Positions 1 to 8,102 of a stretch of 32,671 nt of DNA are shown here, piece by piece. Below the pieces are notes generated by a model, which was not told where the DNA came from, made no database searches, and saw only the letters and a list, made by a program, of their open reading frames with translations. Every line of letters starts with the position of its first letter. Position 1 is the first letter of the stretch. The stretch is from Lactiplantibacillus songbeiensis (GTDB taxonomy: Bacteria > Bacillota > Bacilli > Lactobacillales > Lactobacillaceae), in contig NZ_BJDL01000035.1 in NCBI RefSeq assembly GCF_005405125.1, positions 1 through 32,671 of the forward strand, read 5' to 3'. Position numbers and translations under genes: made by a program.

Positions 1-82
1 AATGCCTGAACTAGCTTAGCAACTAGACCACTTCTAAGAATAGATTCTTAGTGTTGCACTTGATTTGACAATTGAGGTAATA

Positions 83-132
83 AAAAAAGTTGTTTGATTT
101 TGGAAAAAGTCCCTCAATCAAACAACTTTTTT
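83..132. terminator. Rho-independent terminator downstream of patB
   Basis: A near-perfect inverted repeat pairs 83-98 with 116-132, flanked by A-rich and T-rich arms, so it can end transcripts in both directions. It lies just past the stop codon of the leftward patB-like gene. Bases 1-82 hold no gene that I can support. Confidence 0.85.
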
Positions 133-137
133 GTTGC

Positions 138-1340
138 CTAGTCATTTTGTGTTAATTGCGCTAAACAAGTCGTTATATTAGCAACGGCTTGATGTACATA
201 TTTTGGATCAGTCGCTAAGTTTAAGCGGACAAAACCTTGATCATTGGCACTGAACCATTCACCGAAGTCCACCGCTAAACCACATTTATCAATAATGAAT
301 TCGCGGGTATATTCAGGTTTAACATATGGTCGAATATCTAGCCAAGTCAAGTAAGTCCCCTGTAGCTCCGCGACCACAATCTTAGGCGCTTTTTCAGCTA
401 AGGTCGTCTTCAAATACTGATAGTTACTCCGGACAATCGCCAAGATATGATCTAACCATTCGGCCCCGTCCGTATACGCAGCTTGGCCCGCCGTTTGACC
501 TAAGACGTTGGTTTCCGTTTGGTTAACCCTCGTCATATAAGCATCGTATTGTTGGCGTAACTTTGAATTAGGAATAATCACGTGTGAATTCAGCAAAGTT
601 GCCATATTAAACGTCTTGGATGGTGCATTCACCACAATCACATTATCCTCAAACCGGCGATCTGCGACGGTTAAGGCTGACCTAAACGGATGGTTTTGCG
701 GATCAATTTCTAAATCTTGATGGATCTCATCCGAAACCACTAAGACGCCATATTGTTCACATAAGGCTAATAACCGAGTTTCTTCAGCTTCAGTCCAAAT
801 ACGACCTACTGGATTATGTGGAGAACATTGGATAAATAAACGAACTTCATGAGCTTTGATCTGGCGTTCCACATCATCAAAGTCAATGGTATAGTGACCT
901 TGATCATTATACAGTTCCGATGTCACTAATTGCCGATGATTGTCTTTAACCGCGTCAAAGAATGGGTAGTAGACCGGCGTTAGGATCAAGACAGCATCTC
1001 CAGGTCGGGTATACGTATTCACTAACGCATACAATGAGTTGACGACCCCGGTTCCAAAGCGAATCCAGTCTTTTTCCAAGTGCAATTGGTGCCGCTGTTG
1101 CTCCCAATTAAAAAAGGCTTGATAATAACTATCCGGGGTATAAGAATAACCGTAAATACCATGGGCAATTCGGTTAGTCAACGCAGTCGTAACCGCTTCC
1201 GGCACTTTAAATTCCATATCAGCGACCCACATTGCAATTAAATCTGGATTGCCATAGCGTTCATCTAAAGCGTCCCACTTCAGTGAGTTCGTGTGTTGCC
1301 GATTTGTGGCGTATTTTTCAATAAATGTTGCTTGATCCAT
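138..1340 (-). CDS. patB: PatB/MalY-type PLP-dependent C-S lyase / aminotransferase
   Basis: A fold-type I PLP enzyme of 400 residues. Family members cleave cystathionine or cysteine C-S bonds, giving homocysteine or sulfide plus pyruvate, and some also transaminate. Visible motifs are CSPHNPVGR (about 172-180), SDEIHQD (203-209, with the Asp that contacts the PLP ring nitrogen) and APSKTFN with the Schiff-base Lys at about 242. I chose the ATG at 1340 because GGAAGGGG lies 8 bases upstream; a longer in-frame reading from a TTG at 1358 would swallow this ribosome site. The gene sits alone behind a methionine-type T-box leader, so it is probably induced when uncharged tRNA-Met builds up. That supports a role in methionine or sulfur amino acid metabolism. 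PatB versus MalY cannot be settled from sequence. Confidence 0.88.
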   Translation of the reverse strand: MDQATFIEKYATNRQHTNSLKWDALDERYGNPDLIAMWVADMEFKVPEAVTTALTNRIAHGIYGYSYTPDSYYQAFFNWEQQRHQLHLEKDWIRFGTGVVNSLYALVNTYTRPGDAVLILTPVYYPFFDAVKDNHRQLVTSELYNDQGHYTIDFDDVERQIKAHEVRLFIQCSPHNPVGRIWTEAEETRLLALCEQYGVLVVSDEIHQDLEIDPQNHPFRSALTVADRRFEDNVIVVNAPSKTFNMATLLNSHVIIPNSKLRQQYDAYMTRVNQTETNVLGQTAGQAAYTDGAEWLDHILAIVRSNYQYLKTTLAEKAPKIVVAELQGTYLTWLDIRPYVKPEYTREFIIDKCGLAVDFGEWFSANDQGFVRLNLATDPKYVHQAVANITTCLAQLTQND

Positions 1341-1379
1341 GCTAAAAACCCCTTCCAACCTTAACGTTCAATCACAAAA

Positions 1380-1648
1380 AAACTCCGTCCTTAATTCTCA
1401 TTAAGGACGAAGTTATTCACTCCGAGGTGCCACCTACATTCACAGCTTACGCTGCCTCTTGCGTTTACTATACTACATAAACGACATCAGGATAACGGCG
1501 ACTAATCCGAATTAACAGCGCTAACGCACCGTTAATTAAACTCCGAGTTCATCTTCACCAAGCCGCAATCATCAATTTTCACCAACCATTGACTCGCTGT
1601 CATCACAACTTCGCTACTCTTCTCATCAACGTATCATTTTTTAATCTG
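1380..1648 (-). promoter_or_regulatory. T-box riboswitch leader, likely Met specifier, upstream of patB
   Basis: Read leftward, the leader ends with the T-box core TAGGTGGCACCTCGG (1436-1422), followed by a strong terminator (stem 1381-1395 with 1400-1414, then a T run). The upstream stem I region contains GGTGAAGATGAACTC. The ATG at 1552-1550 has the GAA-N-codon-purine spacing expected of a specifier loop, which would read tRNA-Met. T-boxes antiterminate when bound by the uncharged cognate tRNA. The leader fits the sulfur amino acid gene behind it. The specifier is assigned by eye. Confidence 0.88.
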
Positions 1649-1653
1649 TTTCT

Positions 1654-1682
1654 AACTTACAACGTTACTTTTAAATTGTCAA
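1654..1682 (-). promoter_or_regulatory. Promoter for the patB T-box transcript
   Basis: On the minus strand a perfect TTGACA -35 (1682-1677) lies 17 bases from a weaker -10, TAAGTT (1659-1654), directly upstream of the T-box leader and just past the stop of the neighbouring gene. Confidence 0.65.
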
Positions 1683-1686
1683 CCGA

Positions 1687-2193
1687 CTAAGCATCAATAA
1701 ATTGTGGGGTACTTGGAATGGCATATTGTGAAATCCGCTGATCGGCAATCGGAAATGCGCCTGTTTCCAAATAACGTTTGGCTTGCATGACCAGTGGTGA
1801 ACTGTTGGCCCAATTTAACTGACTTAACGGTACACGGGCAGCCCCGGCCGAAACAGCGGCCGTAAAAGCTGGTCGTTCACTAAGTAGCTTGCCGCTAACA
1901 GGTTGTAGCAAATAAAAGGTACTGATCATCGCCCAACGCGGCTGATCAGCTTCGACCGCTGGAAAAGTAAAACGAATAGTGCCGAGTTGTTTTTCAATGG
2001 TCGTTTGTAAACCAGTCTCAATGGCAGTGATTCTAGCCACCGTCTCGCTAAGCGTGGTCTCTGTGGTAACCGGTGCCGTTGCCAAATCATAGCGATTGGT
2101 GAAAGGCCCCGTTAGACATTTATTTACGATTAAGGTGGTTTCATCGCCAATGATGCCACACACCAATAGTGGATTAACTTGTTCGACTATCAT
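1687..2193 (-). CDS. Nudix-fold protein with a degenerate catalytic box
   Basis: A 168-residue protein starting at an ATG preceded by GAAGGAAG. The N-terminus (LLVCGII..ETTLIVNK, then FTNRYDL) and the C-terminal stretch around LNWANSSPLVMQAKRYLETG resemble Nudix hydrolases of lactobacilli. The Nudix box should be Gx5Ex7REUxEExGU. Here the matching segment ends ARITAIETGL (53-62): Arg54, Glu59 and Gly61 are kept, but the positions expected to be Gly and three Glu are Ala40, Thr46, Ile55 and Ile58. It probably cannot bind the catalytic metal normally. It may be a nucleotide-binding or regulatory relic; the substrate is unknown. Family assignment is by recognised pattern and should be treated as moderate. 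Confidence 0.6.
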   Translation of the reverse strand: MIVEQVNPLLVCGIIGDETTLIVNKCLTGPFTNRYDLATAPVTTETTLSETVARITAIETGLQTTIEKQLGTIRFTFPAVEADQPRWAMISTFYLLQPVSGKLLSERPAFTAAVSAGAARVPLSQLNWANSSPLVMQAKRYLETGAFPIADQRISQYAIPSTPQFIDA

Positions 2194-2374
2194 CGGTTCG
2201 CTTCCTTCATTATCTTTCGATTAGTTGCTTGATTTCAGATATTTTAACTAGATAAATAATGTGTAAATATCCAAAAATTTGTAACTACTTAATTCTACTC
2301 CTTTATACGGTGAACTAAAACTAAAAACAACATTCTGATATAAACATTTAATAACTTTTAGTATTTATGACCCA

Positions 2375-2405
2375 AAAGGGACAATCCAAGGCGGATTGTC
2401 CCTTT
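2375..2405 (-). terminator. Rho-independent terminator
   Basis: A perfect 13-bp stem (2375-2387 with 2393-2405, loop of 5) just after the stop of the leftward membrane protein at 2412. A-rich and T-rich edges are short but present. Confidence 0.8.
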
Positions 2406-2411
2406 GATTAG

Positions 2412-3047
2412 CTATTCAGCTTGTAACTCAGTTGTGTTAATAAACGATTGCGCTGGGACTCGAATCAGCCAACGCGTCATCGCTTGATGCCCCACGTGAA
2501 CACCTAACCCATTCCAAAAACTAGGCTTGTACGTCGCGGTCATCTTTGCCACATATGCCTTTTCATGTTGCTTATCTTGTTTTAATAAGGCTTGTTGCCG
2601 CCATGGAATCCCGGCGTCTGCCACCTTAACTTGATTTAAGTTAGTCACGACGGTGGCCTTATTGCTGGAAACGGTATATTTAGCACCTTTAACCCAGTAA
2701 TTATAAATATGCACCGGTTTGTTGGCACTCCCACGGTCAACGGCCACATAAGTTGAGCCATTGCTGCCAACCTGCATGACTAACGGTTCATAGTCATAGC
2801 TGACACTGACATCGTTCTTCGCTAGACTAACCCGATGATTAAACGTGACAAAAAACATGCCGGCAACTAATCCCAAACTTACAATTAATTCGCCAATCGT
2901 GATAAATAAACTTGGCCATTCAAAGGTATGTTTCCGTTCAACAATCATCTTAATGCGACGCACGCGAATATTATGAAATACCCACACAAACAATACCAGT
3001 ACAATAATCCAAGCAATGATTCCAATCCAGTTCCATGCAGAAGTCAT
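2412..3047 (-). CDS. Two-helix membrane-anchored protein of unknown function
   Basis: A protein of 211 residues from the ATG at 3047. Two hydrophobic helices (about residues 6-25 and 48-70) are separated by a short Arg/Lys-rich loop (RVRRIKMIVERK), followed by a soluble domain of roughly 140 residues that is probably extracellular. It resembles the uncharacterised LVIS_2131-type proteins of Lactobacillaceae, from memory only. An upstream ATG at 3068 is in frame, but its AAGGAAA site is too close, whereas the ATG at 3047 has GGGAAAGGG about 10 bases upstream and gives a leader of normal length from the promoter at 3090-3118. No catalytic motif is visible. Confidence 0.72.
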   Translation of the reverse strand: MTSAWNWIGIIAWIIVLVLFVWVFHNIRVRRIKMIVERKHTFEWPSLFITIGELIVSLGLVAGMFFVTFNHRVSLAKNDVSVSYDYEPLVMQVGSNGSTYVAVDRGSANKPVHIYNYWVKGAKYTVSSNKATVVTNLNQVKVADAGIPWRQQALLKQDKQHEKAYVAKMTATYKPSFWNGLGVHVGHQAMTRWLIRVPAQSFINTTELQAE

Positions 3048-3089
3048 CAATTGCCAACCCTTTCCCATTTTCCTTGTTATTATTCTCTA

Positions 3090-3118
3090 ATTGTAAATAA
3101 TTCGCTTCCAAATAACAA
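3090..3118 (-). promoter_or_regulatory. Promoter for the leftward membrane protein gene
   Basis: Minus-strand TTGTTA (3118-3113), a 17-base spacer and TACAAT (3095-3090). The predicted transcript start is about 35 bases before the ATG at 3047. Confidence 0.55.
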
Positions 3119-3230
3119 GTAATGCCCGCCAACTTTAAGATTTCTATTGTGAAAATCCTCACTGAAGCTCCCAATGTAATCGAATTCATGGTAAAATGAT
3201 GGTATTAACTTGTAGAAAGAAGGAGTACCG

Positions 3231-3548
3231 ATGATCGCATCACTTATTTATTGGGTTGTTGTCGTAGGCTTAATCGTCTGGGGCGTTTGGATGGCAATTC
3301 TTTCAGCTTACTGGGCTGGTCAAAAGCAAAACGGCAATATTTTCTTTATTGCAATTATGAATACCTTAGGCTTAATCGCCGGTTTGTTAGTATGGTGGGT
3401 TTTCAACAACCAAAACTGGCAATACTACTGGTTATCCAGCACCGTGCAAACAACCAACTTATTAGGCATCGTCCTAATTTGCTACGTCGTTTTAATTGTC
3501 ATCGAATTCATTCAAGGTCGCGGCATCAAACCAGCTGCTGCTAAATAA
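3231..3548 (+). CDS. Small three-helix membrane protein, DUF5652-like
   Basis: A 105-residue protein with AAGGAG seven bases before the ATG. Three hydrophobic segments are visible (about 5-27, 36-58 and 75-95), with a polar NNQNWQYYW loop between the last two and a charged C-terminus. The segment WMAILSAYWAGQKQN..FFIAIMNTLGLIAGLLVW resembles the short PLDc-N/DUF5652 style of membrane domain, but this is from memory. A TAAAAT -10 candidate lies at 3192-3197. It is monocistronic, divergent from the gene at 2412-3047, and followed by its own terminator. Function unknown. Confidence 0.78.
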   Translation: MIASLIYWVVVVGLIVWGVWMAILSAYWAGQKQNGNIFFIAIMNTLGLIAGLLVWWVFNNQNWQYYWLSSTVQTTNLLGIVLICYVVLIVIEFIQGRGIKPAAAK

Positions 3549-3556
3549 AGCTTGTC

Positions 3557-3586
3557 AACTCGTCCAATTGCGGGCGAGTTTTTTTG
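3557..3586 (+). terminator. Rho-independent terminator after the small membrane gene
   Basis: Stem AACTCGTCC with GGGCGAGTT (3557-3565 and 3572-3580, one G-T pair), followed by a run of seven T. A second, weaker inverted repeat with CTCAGC/GCTGAG arms and a T tail follows at about 3620-3672. Confidence 0.85.
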
Positions 3587-3727
3587 CAATTGAACTTGCT
3601 ACTCCAATTGATTGACTCCAAAAAGCTCAGCCTAACTCGTCGTATTAAACGGCTAGCTAAGCTGAGTTTTTGTGCCATCTAAACTTAATTCTGCCTGATT
3701 ACGCTTGGTGCTAGTTGGATTAAATTA

Positions 3728-3874
3728 CCACTCTGGTTGGACCAGAATCGGCCGGAACGTGGTGGCCGCGTTTGCGAGCCAAAAATCGGTCTCGCAAGCC
3801 GGGCTTTATCTAAGCCGAAAACCACGACTAAGATAAACGACACCACTGAGCCAATTCTGGCCCGCCCGTCGTTA
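3728..3874 (+). repeat. Structured intergenic element, copy 1a (type I)
   Basis: Begins CCACTCTGGTTGG and ends GCCCGCCCGTCGTTA. Stems: CCAGAAT with ATTCTGG; GTGGTG with CACCAC; TGCGAG with CTCGCA closing a CC...CGGT loop; and TTTATCT with AGATAAA, carrying the repeated CTAAG motif. Matches the copies at 5887, 13822 and 19865. Confidence 0.88.
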
Positions 3875-3935
3875 CATAACGGGAATCAAAAAATTAACAA
3901 TTGATTATTTAAAGTCCAGTTTATTTAGCTGATAA

Positions 3936-4071
3936 GTTGGATTCTAAAATGCTCAGCCGTGTCGTTGGCCTTAGTACGAGTGTTTTGCTCGGACTTAGGC
4001 CAAGGCCAGCTTTGAAGACCGTTCTTTGGCTTCAAAATGGCCCATAGCGTTCCAGCATTTTAGAATCCAAC
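3936..4071 (-). repeat. Structured intergenic element, copy 1b (diverged)
   Basis: Minus-oriented relative of the family. The outer stem is a perfect 18-bp pairing (3936-3953 with 4054-4071), unrelated in sequence to the outer stems of other copies. It keeps the inner TTGAAG/CTTCAA stem with the CC...CGGT loop, and the TTGGCCT/AGGCCAA stem with the CTAAG motif. Confidence 0.8.
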
Positions 4072-4114
4072 CGGCAGGCGGCAATCTCAACTAGCACCAA
4101 GCATGTCCGCTTAT

Positions 4115-5836
4115 CTATTGAACTTGTAAGCTAAAACCGCCGGCTGCCAATTGCTGGCCTTGCTGACCAACCGCTAAGACCGTCATCCCATCATTCGCAA
4201 TCGTTTGCGCCGTCGTGCCAAGGTTGAAGGTTCCCGTGACAGTCTGATCATCATTTTGCCGAATCAGGACTAAACAATCGCCTTCAATCTGCCAGCTCAA
4301 CGCACTCGTCGCCAAGAACTCAGTCTGTTGACGTCGCCATACTAATAAAGCGCGGACAAAACCGTACATTTCCGTCGTTACTGGTGCTGGTTGCCAAGAC
4401 ATACAACGTCGATTATCTGGATCAGGACCACCCGGCAAGCCAATTTCGGTCCCATAATAAATGCACGGACTCCCTGGCAATAACATCATTAACGTTAACG
4501 CTGCTTGTAGCCGTTGCGGCTGATTGCCCATCACTGTGATTGCCCGCGCCGTATCATGCGTATCTAGCGCATTGAGCATCACTTGTTGATTAGGCCGTGG
4601 GTATTGGGTCAATTGGAGATTCGTCTTACCGACATAATCTTTGAGCGTCAACTCATGATTGAATAACGCTAAGATTGGCCGGGTTAAAGGATAGTTCATG
4701 ACCGCATCAAACTGGCCATTGCCAATTAACGACGGACTACTATGCCAGGCCTCACCCAACAAATAAACATCTGGTTTGACCGCTCGTAAGGCCGCACAGA
4801 TTGCCCGCCACGTGCCATGGTCAACTTCATCGGCCACGTCAAAGCGCCAAGCATCGATATCCAATTGTGATAACCAATAAGTGGTAATTTCAATCAAATA
4901 ATCCCGAACAGCTGGATTCTGCGTCTTTAATTTTGGCATGCTGGCCGTGGTGCCAAAGGTTTCATAGTTTAACGTCCCCGTCTGTTGGTCGCGCCCAACT
5001 GGCCAATCATGAATATGGAACCAATCGGCGAACCGCGACTTAGCACCATTCTTCACCACGTCTTGCCATTGGGGTGACGCCGCGCCAAAGTGATTGAAAA
5101 CCGCATCCAACATGACATGCATTCCACGGGCATGCGCACCATCAACCAATTCTTGAAAATCTTGTTTCGTCCCAAAATGCGGATCAATTTCAAAGTGATC
5201 CAAGGTGTCATATTTGTGATTGGATGGCGACGTGAAGATGGGGCATAGATATAATCCGTTAATCCCTAAGTCGGCCAAATCATCTAAGTGATCAATAATA
5301 CCGCGTAAATCACCACCATAAAACGAGTCCGTCTTAACTGGCCCTTGTCCCCAAGGTTGGGTGTTTTGCGGATCATTGCTAACATCACCATTGGCAAAAC
5401 GTTCCGGAAAAATCTGATACCAGACGGTCGACTTGACCCAAGCGGGCGGTAATTCAGCATCACTGACATGTAAGTACGGCAGATGGAAATAATGTCCCGT
5501 TGTCGCCCAATTGGCAACCGTATCATCAAAGAACCCATCATCGCCATAACCAATCGTCGCACCATTTAAATCGGTCAGCTTAAAGGCATAAATTAACCGA
5601 TTCGTTGGCACAGTTACAGGCAGCGTCCAATATTGTTGCGCTTGCGTCGCTAACGTCGGCTGCAAATACACCTGTTGTAACGGTGTTCCCGCCTGCCACA
5701 AATACATATCGCCATAAATCAACTCCACCTGCTGCACACCATCTAAAGCCGTGCGCAGCCGCATCAATACCTGATGATCCGCTAGAATCGCGGTATCAGC
5801 GCTCTCGGCACAATGTGAAATTCCTGCTAATTGCAT
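4115..5836 (-). CDS. GH13 alpha-amylase, neopullulanase/maltogenic amylase type
   Basis: A 573-residue intracellular (no signal peptide) alpha-glucan hydrolase of the neopullulanase/cyclomaltodextrinase group. Residues 1-125 look like the N-terminal CBM34-type domain, followed by the (beta/alpha)8 barrel starting WYQIFPERFANGD (139-151). Conserved regions: DAVFNH (244-249), WRFDVADE with the nucleophile Asp333, GEAW with acid/base Glu362, and HDT with the transition-state Asp428. The C-terminal beta domain follows. Start: ATG with AAAGGAG 10 bases upstream. Such enzymes degrade imported maltodextrins or cyclodextrins. It stands alone here, with repeats on both sides; no sugar transporter or regulator adjoins it. 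Confidence 0.92.
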   Translation of the reverse strand: MQLAGISHCAESADTAILADHQVLMRLRTALDGVQQVELIYGDMYLWQAGTPLQQVYLQPTLATQAQQYWTLPVTVPTNRLIYAFKLTDLNGATIGYGDDGFFDDTVANWATTGHYFHLPYLHVSDAELPPAWVKSTVWYQIFPERFANGDVSNDPQNTQPWGQGPVKTDSFYGGDLRGIIDHLDDLADLGINGLYLCPIFTSPSNHKYDTLDHFEIDPHFGTKQDFQELVDGAHARGMHVMLDAVFNHFGAASPQWQDVVKNGAKSRFADWFHIHDWPVGRDQQTGTLNYETFGTTASMPKLKTQNPAVRDYLIEITTYWLSQLDIDAWRFDVADEVDHGTWRAICAALRAVKPDVYLLGEAWHSSPSLIGNGQFDAVMNYPLTRPILALFNHELTLKDYVGKTNLQLTQYPRPNQQVMLNALDTHDTARAITVMGNQPQRLQAALTLMMLLPGSPCIYYGTEIGLPGGPDPDNRRCMSWQPAPVTTEMYGFVRALLVWRRQQTEFLATSALSWQIEGDCLVLIRQNDDQTVTGTFNLGTTAQTIANDGMTVLAVGQQGQQLAAGGFSLQVQ

Positions 5837-5886
5837 GTTATGATTACTCCTTTTGTTTATAGTTATTATTGGTTAGATTAAGAGTA

Positions 5887-6035
5887 CCACTCTGGTTGGA
5901 CCAGCATCGGCTGGAACGTGGTGGCCACGTTTTCGAGCCATAAAGCGGTCTCGAAAGCCGGGCTTTTTCTAGGCTGGAAAATCACCAGCCAAGAAAAACG
6001 ACACCACTGAGCCAATGCTGGCCCGCCCGGCGTTA
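5887..6035 (+). repeat. Structured intergenic element, copy 2a (type I)
   Basis: Left member of the pair filling the 758-base gap between the divergent amylase and thrC genes. Stems: CCAGCAT/ATGCTGG, GTGGTG/CACCAC, TTCGAG/CTCGAA and TTTTTCT/AGAAAAA extended by GGCTGG/CCAGCC. The flank before it (GGTTAGATTA) matches other type I copies; CAACTAGTACTAAACACC, a decayed end-repeat, lies at about 6135. Bases 6036-6315 between the copies are AT-rich with no gene that I can see. Confidence 0.88.
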
Positions 6036-6315
6036 ATTAGCGAGTACTCACTTTATTTTGTATAAACCGCTAATTTCAAAAGTACTCAGTGATAATGTGC
6101 CAACATTTTGGCCTCAATTATCAAGTAATCAACCCAACTAGTACTAAACACCTATATGAAATCAGTCACGATTTTTCTTTTCATTGAACAGCTATAATTA
6201 TGTCATCAACGTCATCTAACCATCAGTTGACCACCAATAAGCCAGGCTACCCCGCTCATTTGATACCAACATTAATCCATTCCTAAATAATCTTGAATTA
6301 ACAGCAATAATAGCA

Positions 6316-6467
6316 CAGGGCGGGCTGGATGACGCTCAGTGGTGTCGTTTGACTTAGAGCGGGTGACTTTCCCCGGTCTTAGTCAAAGCCCGGCTTGTGA
6401 GACCGCTCTGTGGCTCACAAACGTGGCCACCACGTTCCAGCGTCAGTCCAGACCAACCGGAGCGGCA
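6316..6467 (-). repeat. Structured intergenic element, copy 2b (type II)
   Basis: Right, minus-oriented member. Read on the minus strand it starts GTTGCCGCTCCGGTTGG and ends GCCCGCCCTG. Stems: CTGGA..TGACGCT with AGCGTCA..TCCAG, GTGGTG/CACCAC, TGTGAG/CTCACA, and TTTGACT/AGTCAAA extended by CGGG/CCCG. Close in sequence to the copy at 14143-14297. The 71-codon open frame running across it is not credible as a gene. Confidence 0.88.
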
Positions 6468-6594
6468 ACAATCGCCAAAGTAGTAACCGGTTACATTTCA
6501 CAACAAGATTCCCGGTTATTTTCGTGGAAACGCCCCCGCTGGCTCGTAAATTAGTGTATCATTTAAAGCAAACTAAGTGAAAGGACGTTCATCT

Positions 6595-8088
6595 ATGGAA
6601 ACACTTTATCGCAGTACCCGTGAATCTGCAAGCCAGACCATGACGAGTTCACAAGCCGTGTTACAAGGCTTAACTCCTGATGGTGGTTTGTTTGTCCCCG
6701 TTACCTTGCCACAAGCTGACTTTGATTTTGACCAACTAGCTCAGGCCGATTATCAAACAGTCGCTTACGAGGTTTTAAAGCTCTTCTTTACTGATTACAC
6801 CGAAGCTGAACTTAAAGGCTGTATTCAAGCTGCCTATGGTGATCAGTTCGATGACCCAGCCATTGCCCCCGTTACGAAGCATGGCAAGCAATATTACTTA
6901 GAACTCTTCCATGGTCCCACAATTGCCTTCAAAGATTTGGCCTTGCAAATCTTACCGCATTTAATGACGACCGCCGCTAAAAAGAACCAGTTACAAGCTG
7001 AAGTCGTCATTTTAACAGCAACTTCGGGTGATACCGGTAAAGCCGCTATGGCTGGCTTCGCAGATGTCGACCAGACCAAGATCATCGTCTTCTACCCCCA
7101 AGCTGGGGTCAGCGCCATTCAGAAACAACAGATGGTGACCCAAGTTGGTGACAATACTTACGTGGTCGCGATTAATGGAAACTTTGATGACGCTCAGACC
7201 AAAGTCAAAGAACTGCTTAATGACAGCGAGTTACACGCCCAATTAGCAGCCAACCAATTCCAATTTTCAAGTGCCAACTCGATCAATATTGGCCGCCTAT
7301 TCCCACAAGTGGCTTACTACGTCTATGCGTACACCCAATTGATCAAGCAAGGCCAGCTTAAAAATGGTGATGAAGTCAACTTTAGTGTGCCAACCGGGAA
7401 CTTCGGCGACATCTTAGCCGGCTACTATGCCAAACAATTAGGTGTGCCGATTCATAAACTAATTTGTGCGTCAAACCGCAATAACGTGTTAACTGACTTC
7501 TTTAATACCGGCGTATACAACAAGAACCGGGAATTTTTCTTAACGAGTTCACCATCCATGGATATTTTAGTTTCCAGTAACTTGGAACGCCTAATCTTCT
7601 ATCTAACTGGTGAAGATCCGAAGCAAACAGCTAGTTTGATGGCTGATTTACAAACGAAAGGTGCATACACCTTGACCCCTGCCATGCGCCAAGCGGTTAC
7701 GGAATTCTGGGCGGGCTTCGTCACGGAAGGTCAAGATCAACACGAAATCCACCACTTGTATGCGCATCATCACTACACGATTGATCCACATACTGCCGTA
7801 GCCTCTGCCGTAGCGAAGCAATACCAAGCCGCCACGAAGGACCAGCGGCCGATGGTGGTCGTTTCAACCGCTAGTCCGTATAAATTCCCGAAAGCGGTCT
7901 TAGCAGCTATTACCGGACAAGACCATGACGTTGATGGCTTAGCGGCCGTCGACCAGTTGCACGCCTTGATTAAGACGCCCATTCCAGCAACCGTTGACAA
8001 TTTACGGACAGCGCCGGTACGCCATCATCAAGTTACGGAACCCGACGCCATGGCCGCTGCCATTAAGGCTATTTTAAAGCTTAACTAG
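6595..8088 (+). CDS. thrC: Threonine synthase
   Basis: A PLP enzyme converting O-phosphohomoserine to threonine and phosphate, the last step of threonine synthesis. At 497 residues it matches the longer threonine synthase class. The Schiff-base Lys is Lys113 in GPTIAFKDLALQ, and the phosphate/PLP loop is TATSGDTGKAA (141-151). The N-terminus METLYRSTRES..SSQAVLQGLTPDGGLFVP is typical. The ATG at 6595 follows AAAGGA by 9 bases; the in-frame GTG at 6577 lies upstream of that site and is rejected. It is followed after 14 bases by a HAD phosphatase with its own ribosome site, so the two are probably cotranscribed. hom and thrB are not in the window. Confidence 0.95.
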   Translation: METLYRSTRESASQTMTSSQAVLQGLTPDGGLFVPVTLPQADFDFDQLAQADYQTVAYEVLKLFFTDYTEAELKGCIQAAYGDQFDDPAIAPVTKHGKQYYLELFHGPTIAFKDLALQILPHLMTTAAKKNQLQAEVVILTATSGDTGKAAMAGFADVDQTKIIVFYPQAGVSAIQKQQMVTQVGDNTYVVAINGNFDDAQTKVKELLNDSELHAQLAANQFQFSSANSINIGRLFPQVAYYVYAYTQLIKQGQLKNGDEVNFSVPTGNFGDILAGYYAKQLGVPIHKLICASNRNNVLTDFFNTGVYNKNREFFLTSSPSMDILVSSNLERLIFYLTGEDPKQTASLMADLQTKGAYTLTPAMRQAVTEFWAGFVTEGQDQHEIHHLYAHHHYTIDPHTAVASAVAKQYQAATKDQRPMVVVSTASPYKFPKAVLAAITGQDHDVDGLAAVDQLHALIKTPIPATVDNLRTAPVRHHQVTEPDAMAAAIKAILKLN

Positions 8089-8102
8089 AAAGGACTTTTA
8101 GG

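Larger units (their letters stand above)
3703..4102. repeat. Composite repeat unit 1 with perfect 15-bp terminal inverted repeats
   Basis: The 566-base gap between convergent genes (3549-4114) is largely this 400-bp unit. Its ends are perfect 15-bp inverted repeats, 3703-3717 and 4088-4102 (core GGTGCTAGTTG / CAACTAGCACC). Inside lie a + oriented structured element (3728-3874) and a - oriented one (3936-4071). No open reading frame of note lies inside, and no clear target-site duplication is seen. Related end sequences (CTAGTTAGATTA and AACTAGCACC) appear beside the other left-hand copies in the window. Confidence 0.75.

Noticed and set aside
2971-3189. Leftward open frame of 72 codons upstream of the two-helix membrane protein
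   Set aside because: It overlaps the membrane gene in another frame, has no good ribosome site and covers a promoter.
6339-6554. Open frame of 71 codons over the repeat before thrC
   Set aside because: It lies within the structured repeat and has no ribosome site or recognisable protein features.
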